DNA of 64,000 nucleotides from Stutzerimonas stutzeri (GTDB lineage Bacteria > Pseudomonadota > Gammaproteobacteria > Pseudomonadales > Pseudomonadaceae): NCBI RefSeq assembly GCF_024448985.1, contig NZ_JAMOII010000003.1, positions 1 through 64,000 of the forward strand. The letters run 5' to 3'. This document shows positions 16,456-25,628 of the stretch, in pieces. Each line of letters starts with the position of its first letter. Positions within the stretch are counted from its first letter, which is position 1. A program made the position numbers and the translations under genes. The notes below the pieces were generated by a model that saw nothing but the letters and a program-made list of their open reading frames with translations, searched no databases and was not told the origin of the DNA.

Positions 16456-17385
16456 ATGAGCAGCCCCTTCCACATCGGCGAGCAATCCGTTCAGGCCCGC
16501 GCCGGCGTTCGCGAAAAAGCTGAGCAGATAGGCAGTCGCATGATCCGCCCATTCATGCCGGAGCAGCATCGGGAATTCTTCGCGCAATTGCCGGCGTTGT
16601 TAGTGGCGGCAGTGGACAGCGAAGGGCAGCCTCATGCATCGGTACTCTGCGGTGAGGCCGGGTTCGCCTGGTCGCCGCATCCGGCCCTGCTTTGTGTCGG
16701 CGCCAAGCCTCAAATCGACGATCCGATCACGTCATTGCTGCAGCCGCGCGCCGCGGTCGGTTTGCTCGGGCTCGAGTGGCCGACCCGCAGACGCAACCGG
16801 ATGAATGGGCGAGTCGTTGAAAGCGACGAGCGAGGCTTCAGCGTTGCGGTCGCGCAGTCGTTCGGCAATTGCCCGAAGTACATCCAGGCGCGTGATTGGC
16901 AGGTGATTCCGCGCCCGCCGGGTTTAATGCTCGAAGGCGATGGCCTGGACCAGCAGTGGCTGGCGCTGGTGACGGACGCCGACACGCTGTTCATCGCCAG
17001 TCAGAGTTCGGACCCGCAGGGTGGTGGGGTGGATATCTCGCATCGTGGCGGACCGGCCGGCTTCATCGAAATCGGCCGGGACGGTCGTCTCTGGATGCCG
17101 GATTACAGTGGCAATCGGCTGTTCAACACGCTCGGCAATCTGCTTATCGAGCCGCGTTGCGGACTGCTGATGATCGATTTCAGCAGCGGCGATCTGCTGC
17201 ACCTGCAGGCGCGTGCCGAGGTGGTCTGGCCTGAGCAATATGCGGCGCTGGGCGTCACACCGCCGCCCGGTGCCGAGCGAATGCTTGCACTGACTCCGGG
17301 ACGCTGGATGCTACGCCGCTCGCGTTTGCCGTTGGCGTTCGCTTCACCCCAGTTTTCGCCATTTCTTCCCAAGGCAGGAGTGTGA
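16456..17385 (+). CDS. Pyridoxamine 5'-phosphate oxidase-like FMN-binding protein
   Basis: 309 residues. The N-terminal helical part, MSSPFHIGEQSVQARAGV, is typical of PNPOx-like proteins of this size class. The first split-barrel strand block, LPALLVAAVDSEGQPHASVLCG (residues about 46-67), begins the FMN-binding fold. A second similar block, DTLFIASQSSD...GGVDISHRGGPAGFIEI, lies near 176-205 and suggests a duplicated split barrel. Relatives oxidise or reduce small molecules using FMN or F420; the substrate is not evident. The start follows GGAGATACC, 26 bases after the GST stop. The stop is just upstream of the next gene at 17389, so a three-gene operon is likely. Confidence 0.8.
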   Translation: MSSPFHIGEQSVQARAGVREKAEQIGSRMIRPFMPEQHREFFAQLPALLVAAVDSEGQPHASVLCGEAGFAWSPHPALLCVGAKPQIDDPITSLLQPRAAVGLLGLEWPTRRRNRMNGRVVESDERGFSVAVAQSFGNCPKYIQARDWQVIPRPPGLMLEGDGLDQQWLALVTDADTLFIASQSSDPQGGGVDISHRGGPAGFIEIGRDGRLWMPDYSGNRLFNTLGNLLIEPRCGLLMIDFSSGDLLHLQARAEVVWPEQYAALGVTPPPGAERMLALTPGRWMLRRSRLPLAFASPQFSPFLPKAGV

Positions 17386-17388
17386 GCC

Positions 17389-18138
17389 ATGCGCAGCCTG
17401 AGGATCATCGGCCTGTCATTTATGCTGTTGGCCGGGACAGTGAACGCGGCGGAACTGCGCTTCAGCTTGGTTCGCACAGCGCAGACCACGTCCAGCGGTG
17501 AATTCACCTGGCGCGACGGTAGCTGGGTAGCGCCGCCAGTGGTCAATCACATAGCCGTTCTAATCGAGTATCAGGGCAGCCGGCTGTTATTCGGCACCGG
17601 CCTTGGCCGGCAGATCGATGCGCAGCTGAACAGCGCGGTTCCCTGGCGTGAAAAGCGCTACGGGGCCGTGCAGCCTGCGCGTGATCAGCTGGATCGTGAC
17701 GGCATTACAGTCGACCGGGTTGTGCTGGGTTGTGCCCGTTGGGAGTACGCGTCCGGGTTGGCTGACTTCGCCGATCTGCCGGTGCTGGCAAATCCGGAAA
17801 GCATTCATTACGCCAGTACCGCAACGCCGCCAGCGGTGATCCCAGCGCAGTTCGCCCATGGGGTCGATTGGCAGCCGCTGCGCTTCGAACGGCGTACTTT
17901 TTATGGATTCGAGGATAGCCTCGACCTATTTGGCGACGGGCGGCTGATAGTGGTGAAACTGCCCGGACATGGCGCGCTAGGACTGTTTCTCCTACTGGAT
18001 GATGGGCAGCGCTACTTCTATCATGGCGATGCCGTCGGCAGTGAAGGCGCTCAAAAGCTGCTACCTGCCGATGTCTTGCAGGTGCGAGATGCTCAGCTGC
18101 AAGCGCGGCTCGGTTTTTATCCAGCGTGGATCGAATAA
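17389..18138 (+). CDS. Metallo-beta-lactamase-fold protein lacking the metal-binding motif
   Basis: 249 residues with a signal peptide cleaved near residue 20 (LAGTVNAAE), so probably periplasmic. The overall layout matches secreted MBL-fold hydrolases: LLFGTGLG around 66-73, then VVLGCARWEYASGLADF at 111-127 where the family has an SHxHxDHxGGL block, then VKLPGHGALGLFLLL and YFYHGDAVGS. The zinc ligands are replaced: Cys115, Arg117, Glu119 and Tyr120 stand at the His, His, Asp and His positions. The protein is therefore probably not a dizinc hydrolase. The fold call is strong, and loss of chemistry is a direct reading of the motif. Three-base gap to the flavoprotein gene. Confidence 0.75.
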   Translation: MRSLRIIGLSFMLLAGTVNAAELRFSLVRTAQTTSSGEFTWRDGSWVAPPVVNHIAVLIEYQGSRLLFGTGLGRQIDAQLNSAVPWREKRYGAVQPARDQLDRDGITVDRVVLGCARWEYASGLADFADLPVLANPESIHYASTATPPAVIPAQFAHGVDWQPLRFERRTFYGFEDSLDLFGDGRLIVVKLPGHGALGLFLLLDDGQRYFYHGDAVGSEGAQKLLPADVLQVRDAQLQARLGFYPAWIE

Positions 18139-18253
18139 GGGGCTCTGCCAAGGCCGTTCTTGAGCGGCTCCGTTCGTCTGCTTGAACACGTGAACGAAAC
18201 GCCAACAGCTAAGCTTAAGCCTGTGATTTTCCTAGGAAGCCAGGCCGGAACAT

Positions 18254-21200
18254 ATGGGCGCAGTATGGCGGAGCGATACCTCCCGGGCGGCTGGTGGCAA
18301 GCGCGCATCGAAGACCAGCAAAACCGGTAGACCAACCACGCACGGCAGCCGTCTGGCTCGCCGCATGACCCTGTTGCTGGGCATCTCGCTACTGGCGGGC
18401 GGCGGCTATGCGGCCTGGCATGAGATGCATACCTCAAAGCTGCAGGCACTCTGGCTAAGCCGCTATGCGGAAAACCTCGACTATCGGGTCGAGCCCGGCG
18501 CAAGTACCAGTATCCATTTTCCCGAGGCCGGACCTTTCGACCGGCGTCTGGGCTACTCGGCGCTGCCGACTTTTCTCGAACGGCTGGCCGAGCGCGGTTT
18601 CGATATCCGCCAACAGGTGCGTTTTTCACCGGCCTTGCAACGCTACGCCAGCCACGGCTTCTTCGTGCCCTATCCGGAAAAGTCGCAGGCGGGGCTGACG
18701 ATAGACGATTGCCGGGGTGAACCCCTGTACGCCAACAGCTACCCGCATCAGTACTACGAAACCTTCGAAGACGTGCCGCCGATCATCGCGATGAGCCTGC
18801 TGTTCATCGAGGATCGCGGGCTGCTCAACGCCGAGCGACCGCTCGCGAATCCGGCTGTGGACTGGCCGCGTTTCACCATGGCGGCTGTGAGTCAGGTCGA
18901 GAAGAAGCTCGGCCTGCCGGTGCAGGCGGCGGGCGGCAGTACGCTCGCGACCCAGGTGGAGAAATACCGCCACTCACCAGAAGGTCGAACCGGAAGCGCC
19001 GAAGAAAAGATTCGGCAGATGATATCGGCGAGCGTGCGCACCTACCGCGAAGGTCAGCTGACCTTCGCCACACGCAAGCGTATCGTGCGCGACTACCTCA
19101 ACAGCGTGCCGCTGTCGGCGGCGTACGGCCACGGCGAAGTGCATGGCATCGCCGATGGGCTGCGGCTCTGGTTCGGCGCGGATTTCGCCGAGGTTAACCG
19201 TGCGCTGGACTCACGCCGCAACGCCGATGTCAGTTATGAGGCGCAGGGTCTGGCGCTGCGCCAGGTGTTGTCGCTGCTGATCGCGCAGCGGCGTCCATCG
19301 TATTACCTGTTCACCGGGCGCGACGATATGGCGACGCTCACCGACAGCCACATCCGTCTGCTGGCCAACGGCGGCGTGATCGACACCCGGCTGCGCAACG
19401 CGGCGCTGCAGCAGAAGGTCAGCTTTCGCGACCTGCGCCGTGAACCGGGTATTCGTGAAGTTCCGACCAGCAAAGGCATCACCGCCGCGCGCATGCGTCT
19501 GAGCAGCCTGCTCGGCGTGTCGCTGTATGAACTGGATCGTCTCGATCTGGCCGCCACCACGCCGCTGCACGGGGAATTGCAGAAGCAGGTCAGCGATTAT
19601 TTGCTGCGTCTGGCGGAGCCGGACTTCGCGGGCGAGGTCGGGCTGTTCGGCGAGCGAATGCTGTCGCCGGAGCGCACGGCGGACGTCCGCTACAGCTTCA
19701 CGCTGTTCGAGCGCGGTGAGCAGGGCTTTCGCGTGCGTGTACAGACCGACAACACCAACCAGCCGTTCGACATCAATGAAGGCAGCAAGCTGGAGCTGGG
19801 CTCCACGGCCAAGCTGCGCGTGTTGACCACCTATCTCGAAGTGATTGCCGAATTGCACGATCGCTACGCGCAAAGCGAGATCAGCGAATTGCGCAAAGCC
19901 GAGGCGGTCGATCCGCTGACACGCTGGGCCGTGGGTTATCTGATCGAGAATAAGGATCGCAACCTGCCGGCGATGCTCGATGCGGCGCTGGAACGACGTT
20001 ACTCGGCCAGCCCCGCCGAGCGCTTCTTTACCGGTGCGGGCATGCACCGGTTCGGCAATTTTCGTCGTGAGGATGACGGACGTTTGCCTACCATGCGCGA
20101 GGCGCTGCGAGAGTCGATCAACCTGCCGTTTGTACGCCTGATGCGTGATCTGGTGAGATACAGCACCTATCAGACTTCCAACGGCGCCGAACTGTTGAAA
20201 AGTGACGACAACCCTGAGCGGCGTGAATATCTGCGTCGCTTCGCCGACCGCGAGGGCTCGGTGTTCCTTCAGCGCTTCTGGAAAAAATACCGTGGCAAGA
20301 CTGCAGACGAACGCATCGAAGTGCTGCTCGACGGCATGCGTCCGACGCCGCCCCGGCTCGCCGCGGTGCACCGCTACCTAATGCCAGAAGCCGATCGCGC
20401 CGCCTTTGATCGTTTCCTCAAGCAGGCCCTGCCGGGTGTCGAGCTTAACGACGAAAAGCTTGATTCGCTGTACACCCGTTATGGCCCCGGTGCCTATAGC
20501 CTGCCAGATCAGGGTTACATCGCCCGGGTGCATCCGCTGGACCTTTGGTTGCTGGGCTATTTGATCAAGCACCCCGACGCGGGTATCTCCGAGGTGATCG
20601 CTGCCAGCACCGCCGAGCGGCAGGAGGTCTACGGCTGGCTGTTCCGCAGTCGGCACAAGAGCGCGCGCGACAGTCGTATCCGCATCATGTTGGAAGTGGA
20701 AGCCTTCACCGATATTCATCGCCGCTGGCAGCGCCTGGGTTATCCCTTCGATCATTTGGTGCCGTCGCTCGCCACCGCGCTGGGCAGCTCCGGCGACCGC
20801 CCGGCCGCGTTGGCGGAGCTGATGGGCATCATCGTCAACGATGGTGTAAGGCTGCCCAGTGTGCGTATCGACAGCCTGCATTTTGCCAGCGACACGCCGT
20901 ATGAAACGCGCGTGGGCGTCAGGCCGAATACGGGTGTCAGGGTGCTGCACAGCGAAGTGGCCGCGGCGTTACGCGAAGCGCTCGCCAACGTGGTCGAGGG
21001 GGGTACGGCGCGCAGGCTGCGCGGCAGCTTCCTGCAAAGCGACGGCGAACCGCTGCGTGTTGGCGGCAAGACCGGAACGGGCGACAACCGCATCCAGACC
21101 ATCGGTGCAGGCGGGCGGTTGATCAGTTCGCTGGCATTGAACCGGACTGCCACTTTCGTTTTCTTTCTCGGCCCGAATCATTTCGGCACCTTGACTGCCT

Positions 21201-21379
21201 ACGTTCCAGGGCGCGGCGCAGACAGTTTCCGCTTCACTTCGGCGCTGCCGGTGCAGGTGCTCAAAGGCATGGCGCCGATTCTCCAGCCCTATCTGCAGAT
21301 CGGCGCGCAGACGCAATGTCAGCCGCCGGCAGAGCCGATCAAGCCCACGCTGACTGCCAGCATGGTGTCGAGCTCCTGA
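18254..21379 (+). CDS. Large class A penicillin-binding-protein-like glycosyltransferase/transpeptidase
   Basis: 1041 residues. A basic N-terminal tail is followed by one membrane helix (about residues 37-54). A GT51 transglycosylase domain then has the catalytic Glu in LLFIEDRG (E186) and GGSTLATQVEKY. The C-terminal transpeptidase domain carries all three penicillin-binding motifs: STAK (S517), SIN (about 621) and KTGT (about 939). The spacing between motifs is much longer than in PBP1a/1b because of extra inserts. The protein should polymerise and crosslink peptidoglycan in the periplasm. Not identical to PBP1a or PBP1b, so no symbol is assigned. It stands alone between the MBL-like gene and phzF. 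Confidence 0.85.
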   Translation: MGAVWRSDTSRAAGGKRASKTSKTGRPTTHGSRLARRMTLLLGISLLAGGGYAAWHEMHTSKLQALWLSRYAENLDYRVEPGASTSIHFPEAGPFDRRLGYSALPTFLERLAERGFDIRQQVRFSPALQRYASHGFFVPYPEKSQAGLTIDDCRGEPLYANSYPHQYYETFEDVPPIIAMSLLFIEDRGLLNAERPLANPAVDWPRFTMAAVSQVEKKLGLPVQAAGGSTLATQVEKYRHSPEGRTGSAEEKIRQMISASVRTYREGQLTFATRKRIVRDYLNSVPLSAAYGHGEVHGIADGLRLWFGADFAEVNRALDSRRNADVSYEAQGLALRQVLSLLIAQRRPSYYLFTGRDDMATLTDSHIRLLANGGVIDTRLRNAALQQKVSFRDLRREPGIREVPTSKGITAARMRLSSLLGVSLYELDRLDLAATTPLHGELQKQVSDYLLRLAEPDFAGEVGLFGERMLSPERTADVRYSFTLFERGEQGFRVRVQTDNTNQPFDINEGSKLELGSTAKLRVLTTYLEVIAELHDRYAQSEISELRKAEAVDPLTRWAVGYLIENKDRNLPAMLDAALERRYSASPAERFFTGAGMHRFGNFRREDDGRLPTMREALRESINLPFVRLMRDLVRYSTYQTSNGAELLKSDDNPERREYLRRFADREGSVFLQRFWKKYRGKTADERIEVLLDGMRPTPPRLAAVHRYLMPEADRAAFDRFLKQALPGVELNDEKLDSLYTRYGPGAYSLPDQGYIARVHPLDLWLLGYLIKHPDAGISEVIAASTAERQEVYGWLFRSRHKSARDSRIRIMLEVEAFTDIHRRWQRLGYPFDHLVPSLATALGSSGDRPAALAELMGIIVNDGVRLPSVRIDSLHFASDTPYETRVGVRPNTGVRVLHSEVAAALREALANVVEGGTARRLRGSFLQSDGEPLRVGGKTGTGDNRIQTIGAGGRLISSLALNRTATFVFFLGPNHFGTLTAYVPGRGADSFRFTSALPVQVLKGMAPILQPYLQIGAQTQCQPPAEPIKPTLTASMVSSS

Positions 21380-21490
21380 CCGGCCGCAGCCAGGTCGGCT
21401 CAGGAAGAATTGCAGAGCGCTTCCCGCTCGGCGAGACTCGTTCGATTAGCGCGCCCGACGGCGGGCGCCGAGCAGGGGTGAGGGCCGAGC

Positions 21491-22282
21491 ATGAAACTGC
21501 CGATCTATCAGGTCGATGCATTCACTGGTGAGCTGTTCAAGGGCAACCCCGCCGCGGTGGTGCCGCTGGAACAATGGCTGAGCGATGCGCAGATGCAGTC
21601 GATCGCCATCGAGAACAACCTGTCGGAAACGGCCTTTCTGGTACGCGAGCCGGACGGTGCCTTTCACATTCGCTGGTTCTCGCGCATTACCGAGATCGAC
21701 TTTTGCGGTCACGCAACGTTGGCCAGCGCGTTCGTGTTGCTCAGTCAGGGAATGGCGACGGCGCCGCTGACCTTCCGTGCGGCGGCGGTGGGCGACATCA
21801 GCGTCGCGCAGCTGGACGACGGATTGCTGGAAATGAACTTCCCCAACCGCGAACCCGAGCGCGTGGATAACCCTCCGGCGGAGCTATTCAACGGCCTAGG
21901 CATCGTTCCGCAAGCCGTCCTGAAAAGCAGTCAGGCCTGGTTCGCCGTATACGAGGACGAGGAGCAGGTACGCGCTCTGACGCCGGACCTCGCCGCCCTC
22001 AAAACACTCGCCCCGCTGGATGTGGTGATCACCGCGCCGGGGCGTGAGCAGGACTTCGTCTCGCGTTACTTCTGGCCGGCCAATGGTGGCGATGAAGATC
22101 CGGTAACTGGCTCGATCTATGCCGGCCTCGCGCCTTACTGGAGCGGGCGCCTGGGTAAATCCTCGCTGGTTGCGTTGCAGGCCTCGCGTCGTAGCGGACT
22201 ACTGTATTGCCGGGTGGAAGGGGAGCGCGTGTTCGTCGCCGGGCGAGCAGTGCAGTACCTGCAAGGAACGATCGAGGTTTAG
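21491..22282 (+). CDS. PhzF-family isomerase
   Basis: 263 residues with the duplicated PhzF/DapF-like hot-dog fold. Diagnostic motifs are QVDAFTGELFKGNPAAVVPL at the N-terminus, NNLSETAF with the catalytic Glu (about residues 42-49), DFCGHATLAS (about 73-82), and GGDEDPVTGS near residue 200. The family includes phenazine-biosynthesis isomerase PhzF and many orphan epimerase-like proteins. No phenazine genes are nearby, so a phenazine role is not supported and the substrate is unknown. The ribosome site is GGGTGAGG before the ATG at 21491. Convergent with the MocR gene. Confidence 0.88.
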   Translation: MKLPIYQVDAFTGELFKGNPAAVVPLEQWLSDAQMQSIAIENNLSETAFLVREPDGAFHIRWFSRITEIDFCGHATLASAFVLLSQGMATAPLTFRAAAVGDISVAQLDDGLLEMNFPNREPERVDNPPAELFNGLGIVPQAVLKSSQAWFAVYEDEEQVRALTPDLAALKTLAPLDVVITAPGREQDFVSRYFWPANGGDEDPVTGSIYAGLAPYWSGRLGKSSLVALQASRRSGLLYCRVEGERVFVAGRAVQYLQGTIEV

Positions 22283-22315
22283 CGTCGTGTGTGGCTTGCC
22301 GCCGAGGCTTCGTTT

Positions 22316-23725
22316 TTAGAACGATTTAATCATACGTCCGAGTAATTCCATGGCCTTCTCACTGCGCTCATCCCAGGGGTGGCCATGGTTCAACCGCGCG
22401 CAGTTTCGGAATCGTTGAGTGGCCGAAAAGATCGGGCCGGGGGCGAGGCTGATGCCTTGAGCGAGCGCGAGCTGCAGCAGCTGCAGGGAATCGACCTGCT
22501 CCGGAAACTCGAACCACAGGAAGTAACCGCCAGCGGGGCGTGTGACCCGGGTGGTCGCCGGGAAATGTCGGGCGGCAGAGGCGAGCATGGCGCCTTGTTG
22601 CATTTCCAGCGCGTGGCGCAGCTTGCGTAAATGGCGGTCGTAGCCGCCGTGTTGCAGGTAATCGGCGATGGCTGCCTGGGCCGGGACGGAAGGCGAAATA
22701 GTGGTCATCAGCTTGAGCCGGCTGATCTGCTCGGCGTACCGCCCGCCAGCGACCCAGCCGACTCGATAACCCGGCGCGAGGCTTTTGGAGAATGAGCCGC
22801 AGTGCATGACCAAGCCGTCGCGGTCATGGCTTTTGACGGGCTTGGGCGGTTCCTGGGAGAAATAGAGCTCGGCGTAGACGTCGTCTTCGATCAGTGGCAC
22901 CTGATGCTGCCGCAGCAGCTCGTAAAGCTGCAGTTTCTTCGGTTCACCCATGCTCGCGCCCAGCGGATTTTGCAGGCTGCTCATGAACCAGCACGCCTTG
23001 ATCGGAAGCTTGGCGAGGCTGTCCGCGAGGGTTTCCAGATCGATGCCCTCGCGCGGATGCACCGGGATTTCCACCGCCTTGAGCTTGAGCCGTTCCAGCA
23101 CCTGGAGCGTGGCGTAGAAGGCGGGTGCTTCGATGGCGACCAGGTCACCTGGCTCGGTTACGACCTGCAGGCACAGATTCAGCGCCTCCATGGCGCCGGT
23201 GGTGATCACCAGCTCGTCCATCGGCAGCATCACGCCGCTGACCATGTAGCGCAGGGCGAGTTGCCGGCGCAGGTCCGGATTGCCGGCCGTCATCTCGGCG
23301 ATCACCGCGCTGGCCGGCATGTCGCGTATGCACTGAGCCATGGAGCGCGCCAGGCGTTGCAGCGGAAAGAGTTCCGGGCTGGGAAAGGCCGAGCCGAAGG
23401 GCACGGTGTTTGGATCGCGTAGCGAGGCGAGCACCGAGAACACCAGCTCGCTGACGCCAACGTCGGTGGTTTCGGCCAGCCGCGGCCCGATCTCGGGTTC
23501 GTGCAGCGGACGCTTGGCATGTTCGCGAACGAAGTAGCCCGAACGCGCCCGCGCTTGAATCAGGCCGCGATCCTCGAGCAGGTAGTAGGCCTGGAATATT
23601 GTCGACGGGCTGACCCCGTAGGTGCGGCTGGCGTGGCGCACCGACGGCACTCTTTCGCCCGGCCCCAGTACGCCGGTGCGGATCAGTTCGGCTATTTCGT
23701 CAGCAAATTTTTCGTAACGCTTCAT
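22316..23725 (-). CDS. MocR-family GntR/aminotransferase-fusion regulator
   Basis: 469 residues. The N-terminal GntR winged helix (YEKFADEIAELIRTGVLGPGERVPSVR... then YGVSPSTIFQAYYLLEDRGLI, residues about 3-60) is joined to a fold-type I aminotransferase domain. The PLP lysine is in GSFSKSLAPGYRVGW near residue 310. MocR proteins use PLP or an amino-PLP adduct as ligand, to control vitamin B6, GABA, taurine or amino-acid genes. No obvious target lies next to it apart from the convergent phzF and the divergent-side ccoG region. Its target therefore remains unknown. Confidence 0.9.
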   Translation of the reverse strand: MKRYEKFADEIAELIRTGVLGPGERVPSVRHASRTYGVSPSTIFQAYYLLEDRGLIQARARSGYFVREHAKRPLHEPEIGPRLAETTDVGVSELVFSVLASLRDPNTVPFGSAFPSPELFPLQRLARSMAQCIRDMPASAVIAEMTAGNPDLRRQLALRYMVSGVMLPMDELVITTGAMEALNLCLQVVTEPGDLVAIEAPAFYATLQVLERLKLKAVEIPVHPREGIDLETLADSLAKLPIKACWFMSSLQNPLGASMGEPKKLQLYELLRQHQVPLIEDDVYAELYFSQEPPKPVKSHDRDGLVMHCGSFSKSLAPGYRVGWVAGGRYAEQISRLKLMTTISPSVPAQAAIADYLQHGGYDRHLRKLRHALEMQQGAMLASAARHFPATTRVTRPAGGYFLWFEFPEQVDSLQLLQLALAQGISLAPGPIFSATQRFRNCARLNHGHPWDERSEKAMELLGRMIKSF

Positions 23726-23812
23726 GCGTCTGGCTCAGCTGCGGCAATGGGTGACGATACTGCACGAAGCGTGAACGGTGCACCTCGTGTTGCCGCGCGG
23801 ATCACCACGCGC

Positions 23813-25228
23813 TCACGGATTGGCCGGCGCGACGAAGGTGCTGTTGATACTGACGGCACTGTGTGGATCGTCCAAGTCACGAACCTTGAACTGCAGCCTG
23901 TGGCTCAGTGCACGGCTGTGGCTGGGGTCGGTGAGCGCCACGCTGACTGGCAGATCGGCGATCTCGCCGGGCGCCAGGCTGATTTCGCGTCGAGCGTGCA
24001 GCTCGAACGGCCCCTTGCCGAGCGATATCGCGTACTGCCGGTGCTGCTGGGTCTTGTTGATGACCTTGAGGCGGTACATGTTTTCGATCTGGCCCTGCGT
24101 ATTTTCGCGATACAGGGTGCGGTCCTTGGTGACGTCCAGCGAAAGCATCGGTCGGGCATCCAATGCCCAGACGAAGGCCCCGATCATCACCAGCAGTGCC
24201 GCGGCATAGCCGACCAGACGAGGGCGAAACAGACGCGTCTTGCCGCCCTGCAATGCGCGCTCGGACGTGAAGCGGACCAGTCCGCGCGCATAGCCCATCT
24301 TGTCCATCACGCTGTCGCAAGCATCGACGCAGGCGCCGCAACTGATGCAGTCCAATTGCAGGCCGTCGCGGATGTCGATGCCGGTGGGGCAGACCTGCAC
24401 GCACAGGGTGCAGTCGATGCAGTCACCGAGGCCCTGCGCGCGCGGGTCGCTGTCCTTGCGCCGCGCGCCGCGGCTTTCGCCACGGGCCGCATCGTAGGAA
24501 ACCAGCAGGGTATCGGCATCGAACATCACCGCCTGGAAGCGCGAATAAGGGCACATGTGCAGGCAGACCTTTTCCCGCAGCCACCCCGCATTGAGGTAGG
24601 TCGCAGCGGTGAAAAAGAACAGCCAGAAACCGGCGGACAATCCGAGCTCCAGGGTGAACAGGTCACCCACCAATTCACGTACCGGAACGAAGTAGCCGAC
24701 GAAGGCGAGCGCCGTCGCGAGACTGACCGCCAGCCAGATCGCGTGTTTGGCGGAGCGGCGCAGCAGCTTCGCAGCGGACCAGGGCGCGGCGTCGAGCTTG
24801 ATCCGCTGGCCGCGGTCGCCCTCGGTGATCTTTTCCGCCCACATGAAAATCCACGTCCAGGTGCTCTGCGGGCAGGCGGAGCCGCACCATACTCGGCCGG
24901 CCAGCACGGTGATGAAGAACAGGCCAAAGGCCGCGATGATCAGCAATGCCGACAGCAGGATGAAGTCCTGCGGCCAGAAGGTGGCACCGAAGATGTGGAA
25001 TTGCTGTTTACCGAGATCCCAGAGCACAGCCTGACGGCCGTCCCAGTTCAGCCACTGGGTGCCGAAGTAGAGCAGCAGCAACAGACCTCCGCTCAGCAGG
25101 CGCAGATTGCGAAACAGGCCGGAGAAGCTGCGGGTATGGATCGGTCCGCCCGTCTGGGCGGGCGTCAGGCGTATCGGTTTGCTCGGATCAACAGTAGCGA
25201 TGATCGTGGCGGGAATTCGTTCGGTCAT
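23813..25228 (-). CDS. ccoG: Cytochrome c oxidase accessory protein CcoG
   Basis: 471 residues. About five membrane helices surround two [4Fe-4S] ferredoxin-like clusters in CIDCTLCVQVCPTG and CISCGACVDACD (about residues 263-300). A conserved early block, GGRQAVLWDLGKQQFHIFG, also called the NapH-like region, is present. The C-terminal periplasmic part is Ig-like (FixG_C). CcoG/FixG is needed for biogenesis of cbb3 oxidase and has been described as a cupric reductase supplying Cu(I). The ccoNOPQ operon is not in this window. It is divergent from lrgAB, with a 400-base gap. Confidence 0.92.
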   Translation of the reverse strand: MTERIPATIIATVDPSKPIRLTPAQTGGPIHTRSFSGLFRNLRLLSGGLLLLLYFGTQWLNWDGRQAVLWDLGKQQFHIFGATFWPQDFILLSALLIIAAFGLFFITVLAGRVWCGSACPQSTWTWIFMWAEKITEGDRGQRIKLDAAPWSAAKLLRRSAKHAIWLAVSLATALAFVGYFVPVRELVGDLFTLELGLSAGFWLFFFTAATYLNAGWLREKVCLHMCPYSRFQAVMFDADTLLVSYDAARGESRGARRKDSDPRAQGLGDCIDCTLCVQVCPTGIDIRDGLQLDCISCGACVDACDSVMDKMGYARGLVRFTSERALQGGKTRLFRPRLVGYAAALLVMIGAFVWALDARPMLSLDVTKDRTLYRENTQGQIENMYRLKVINKTQQHRQYAISLGKGPFELHARREISLAPGEIADLPVSVALTDPSHSRALSHRLQFKVRDLDDPHSAVSINSTFVAPANP

Positions 25229-25628
25229 TTTGTGCGCCCCATAGGCATTCAGGCGGGACGAATGATCGAGCGGAGCAGAGATGTAGAACAGTCTCAGTCC
25301 TTGAGTGTAAATACAGATCAGATGGCGGGCGGAGGAGCTCGCATTATGAGCGCATTAGCCTGGAAGGCTGGCTATGCCCGGGCTCGTGATCGGCATCATC
25401 GGAAAAATACGACAAACTGCTCTCAGGCCCTGCGACGTCGCGCCACAGGAGAATTAGGATGAAACCCGTGAATAACTGATCCGGTTTTTTTGCCTCTATC
25501 TGCACCTGTTTCGCCTCTGCCACAGCGGGCGATAGTCCCGAGCTTGCATCGGTTGCGAGCGCATGCTGCTATCGATCCCTGGTTTAGCCTTTCTGCGTAC
25601 CGTTCTGCTGTCGACCCAAGGAGTACCA
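25229..25628. other. 400-base divergent intergenic region between ccoG and lrgA
   Basis: Holds the promoters of both operons. I looked for an ANR box, TTGAT-N4-ATCAA, because ccoG genes are often oxygen-regulated, and found none. A TTTTTTT run at about 25485-25492 follows a weak AACC/GGTT inverted repeat. No gene is supported. Confidence 0.5.

Noticed and set aside
19211-20371. Minus-strand 386-codon frame within the PBP-like gene
   Set aside because: Antisense to intact transpeptidase motifs; no recognisable family.
21491-22282. Phenazine biosynthesis role for the PhzF-like gene
   Set aside because: No other phz gene is nearby, and PhzF-fold proteins are common orphans.
23501-25462. Long plus-strand open frame (653 codons) across the MocR and ccoG genes
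   Set aside because: It is antisense to two clear genes with catalytic motifs; its translation is low-complexity and has no domain. GC-rich codon bias creates such shadows.
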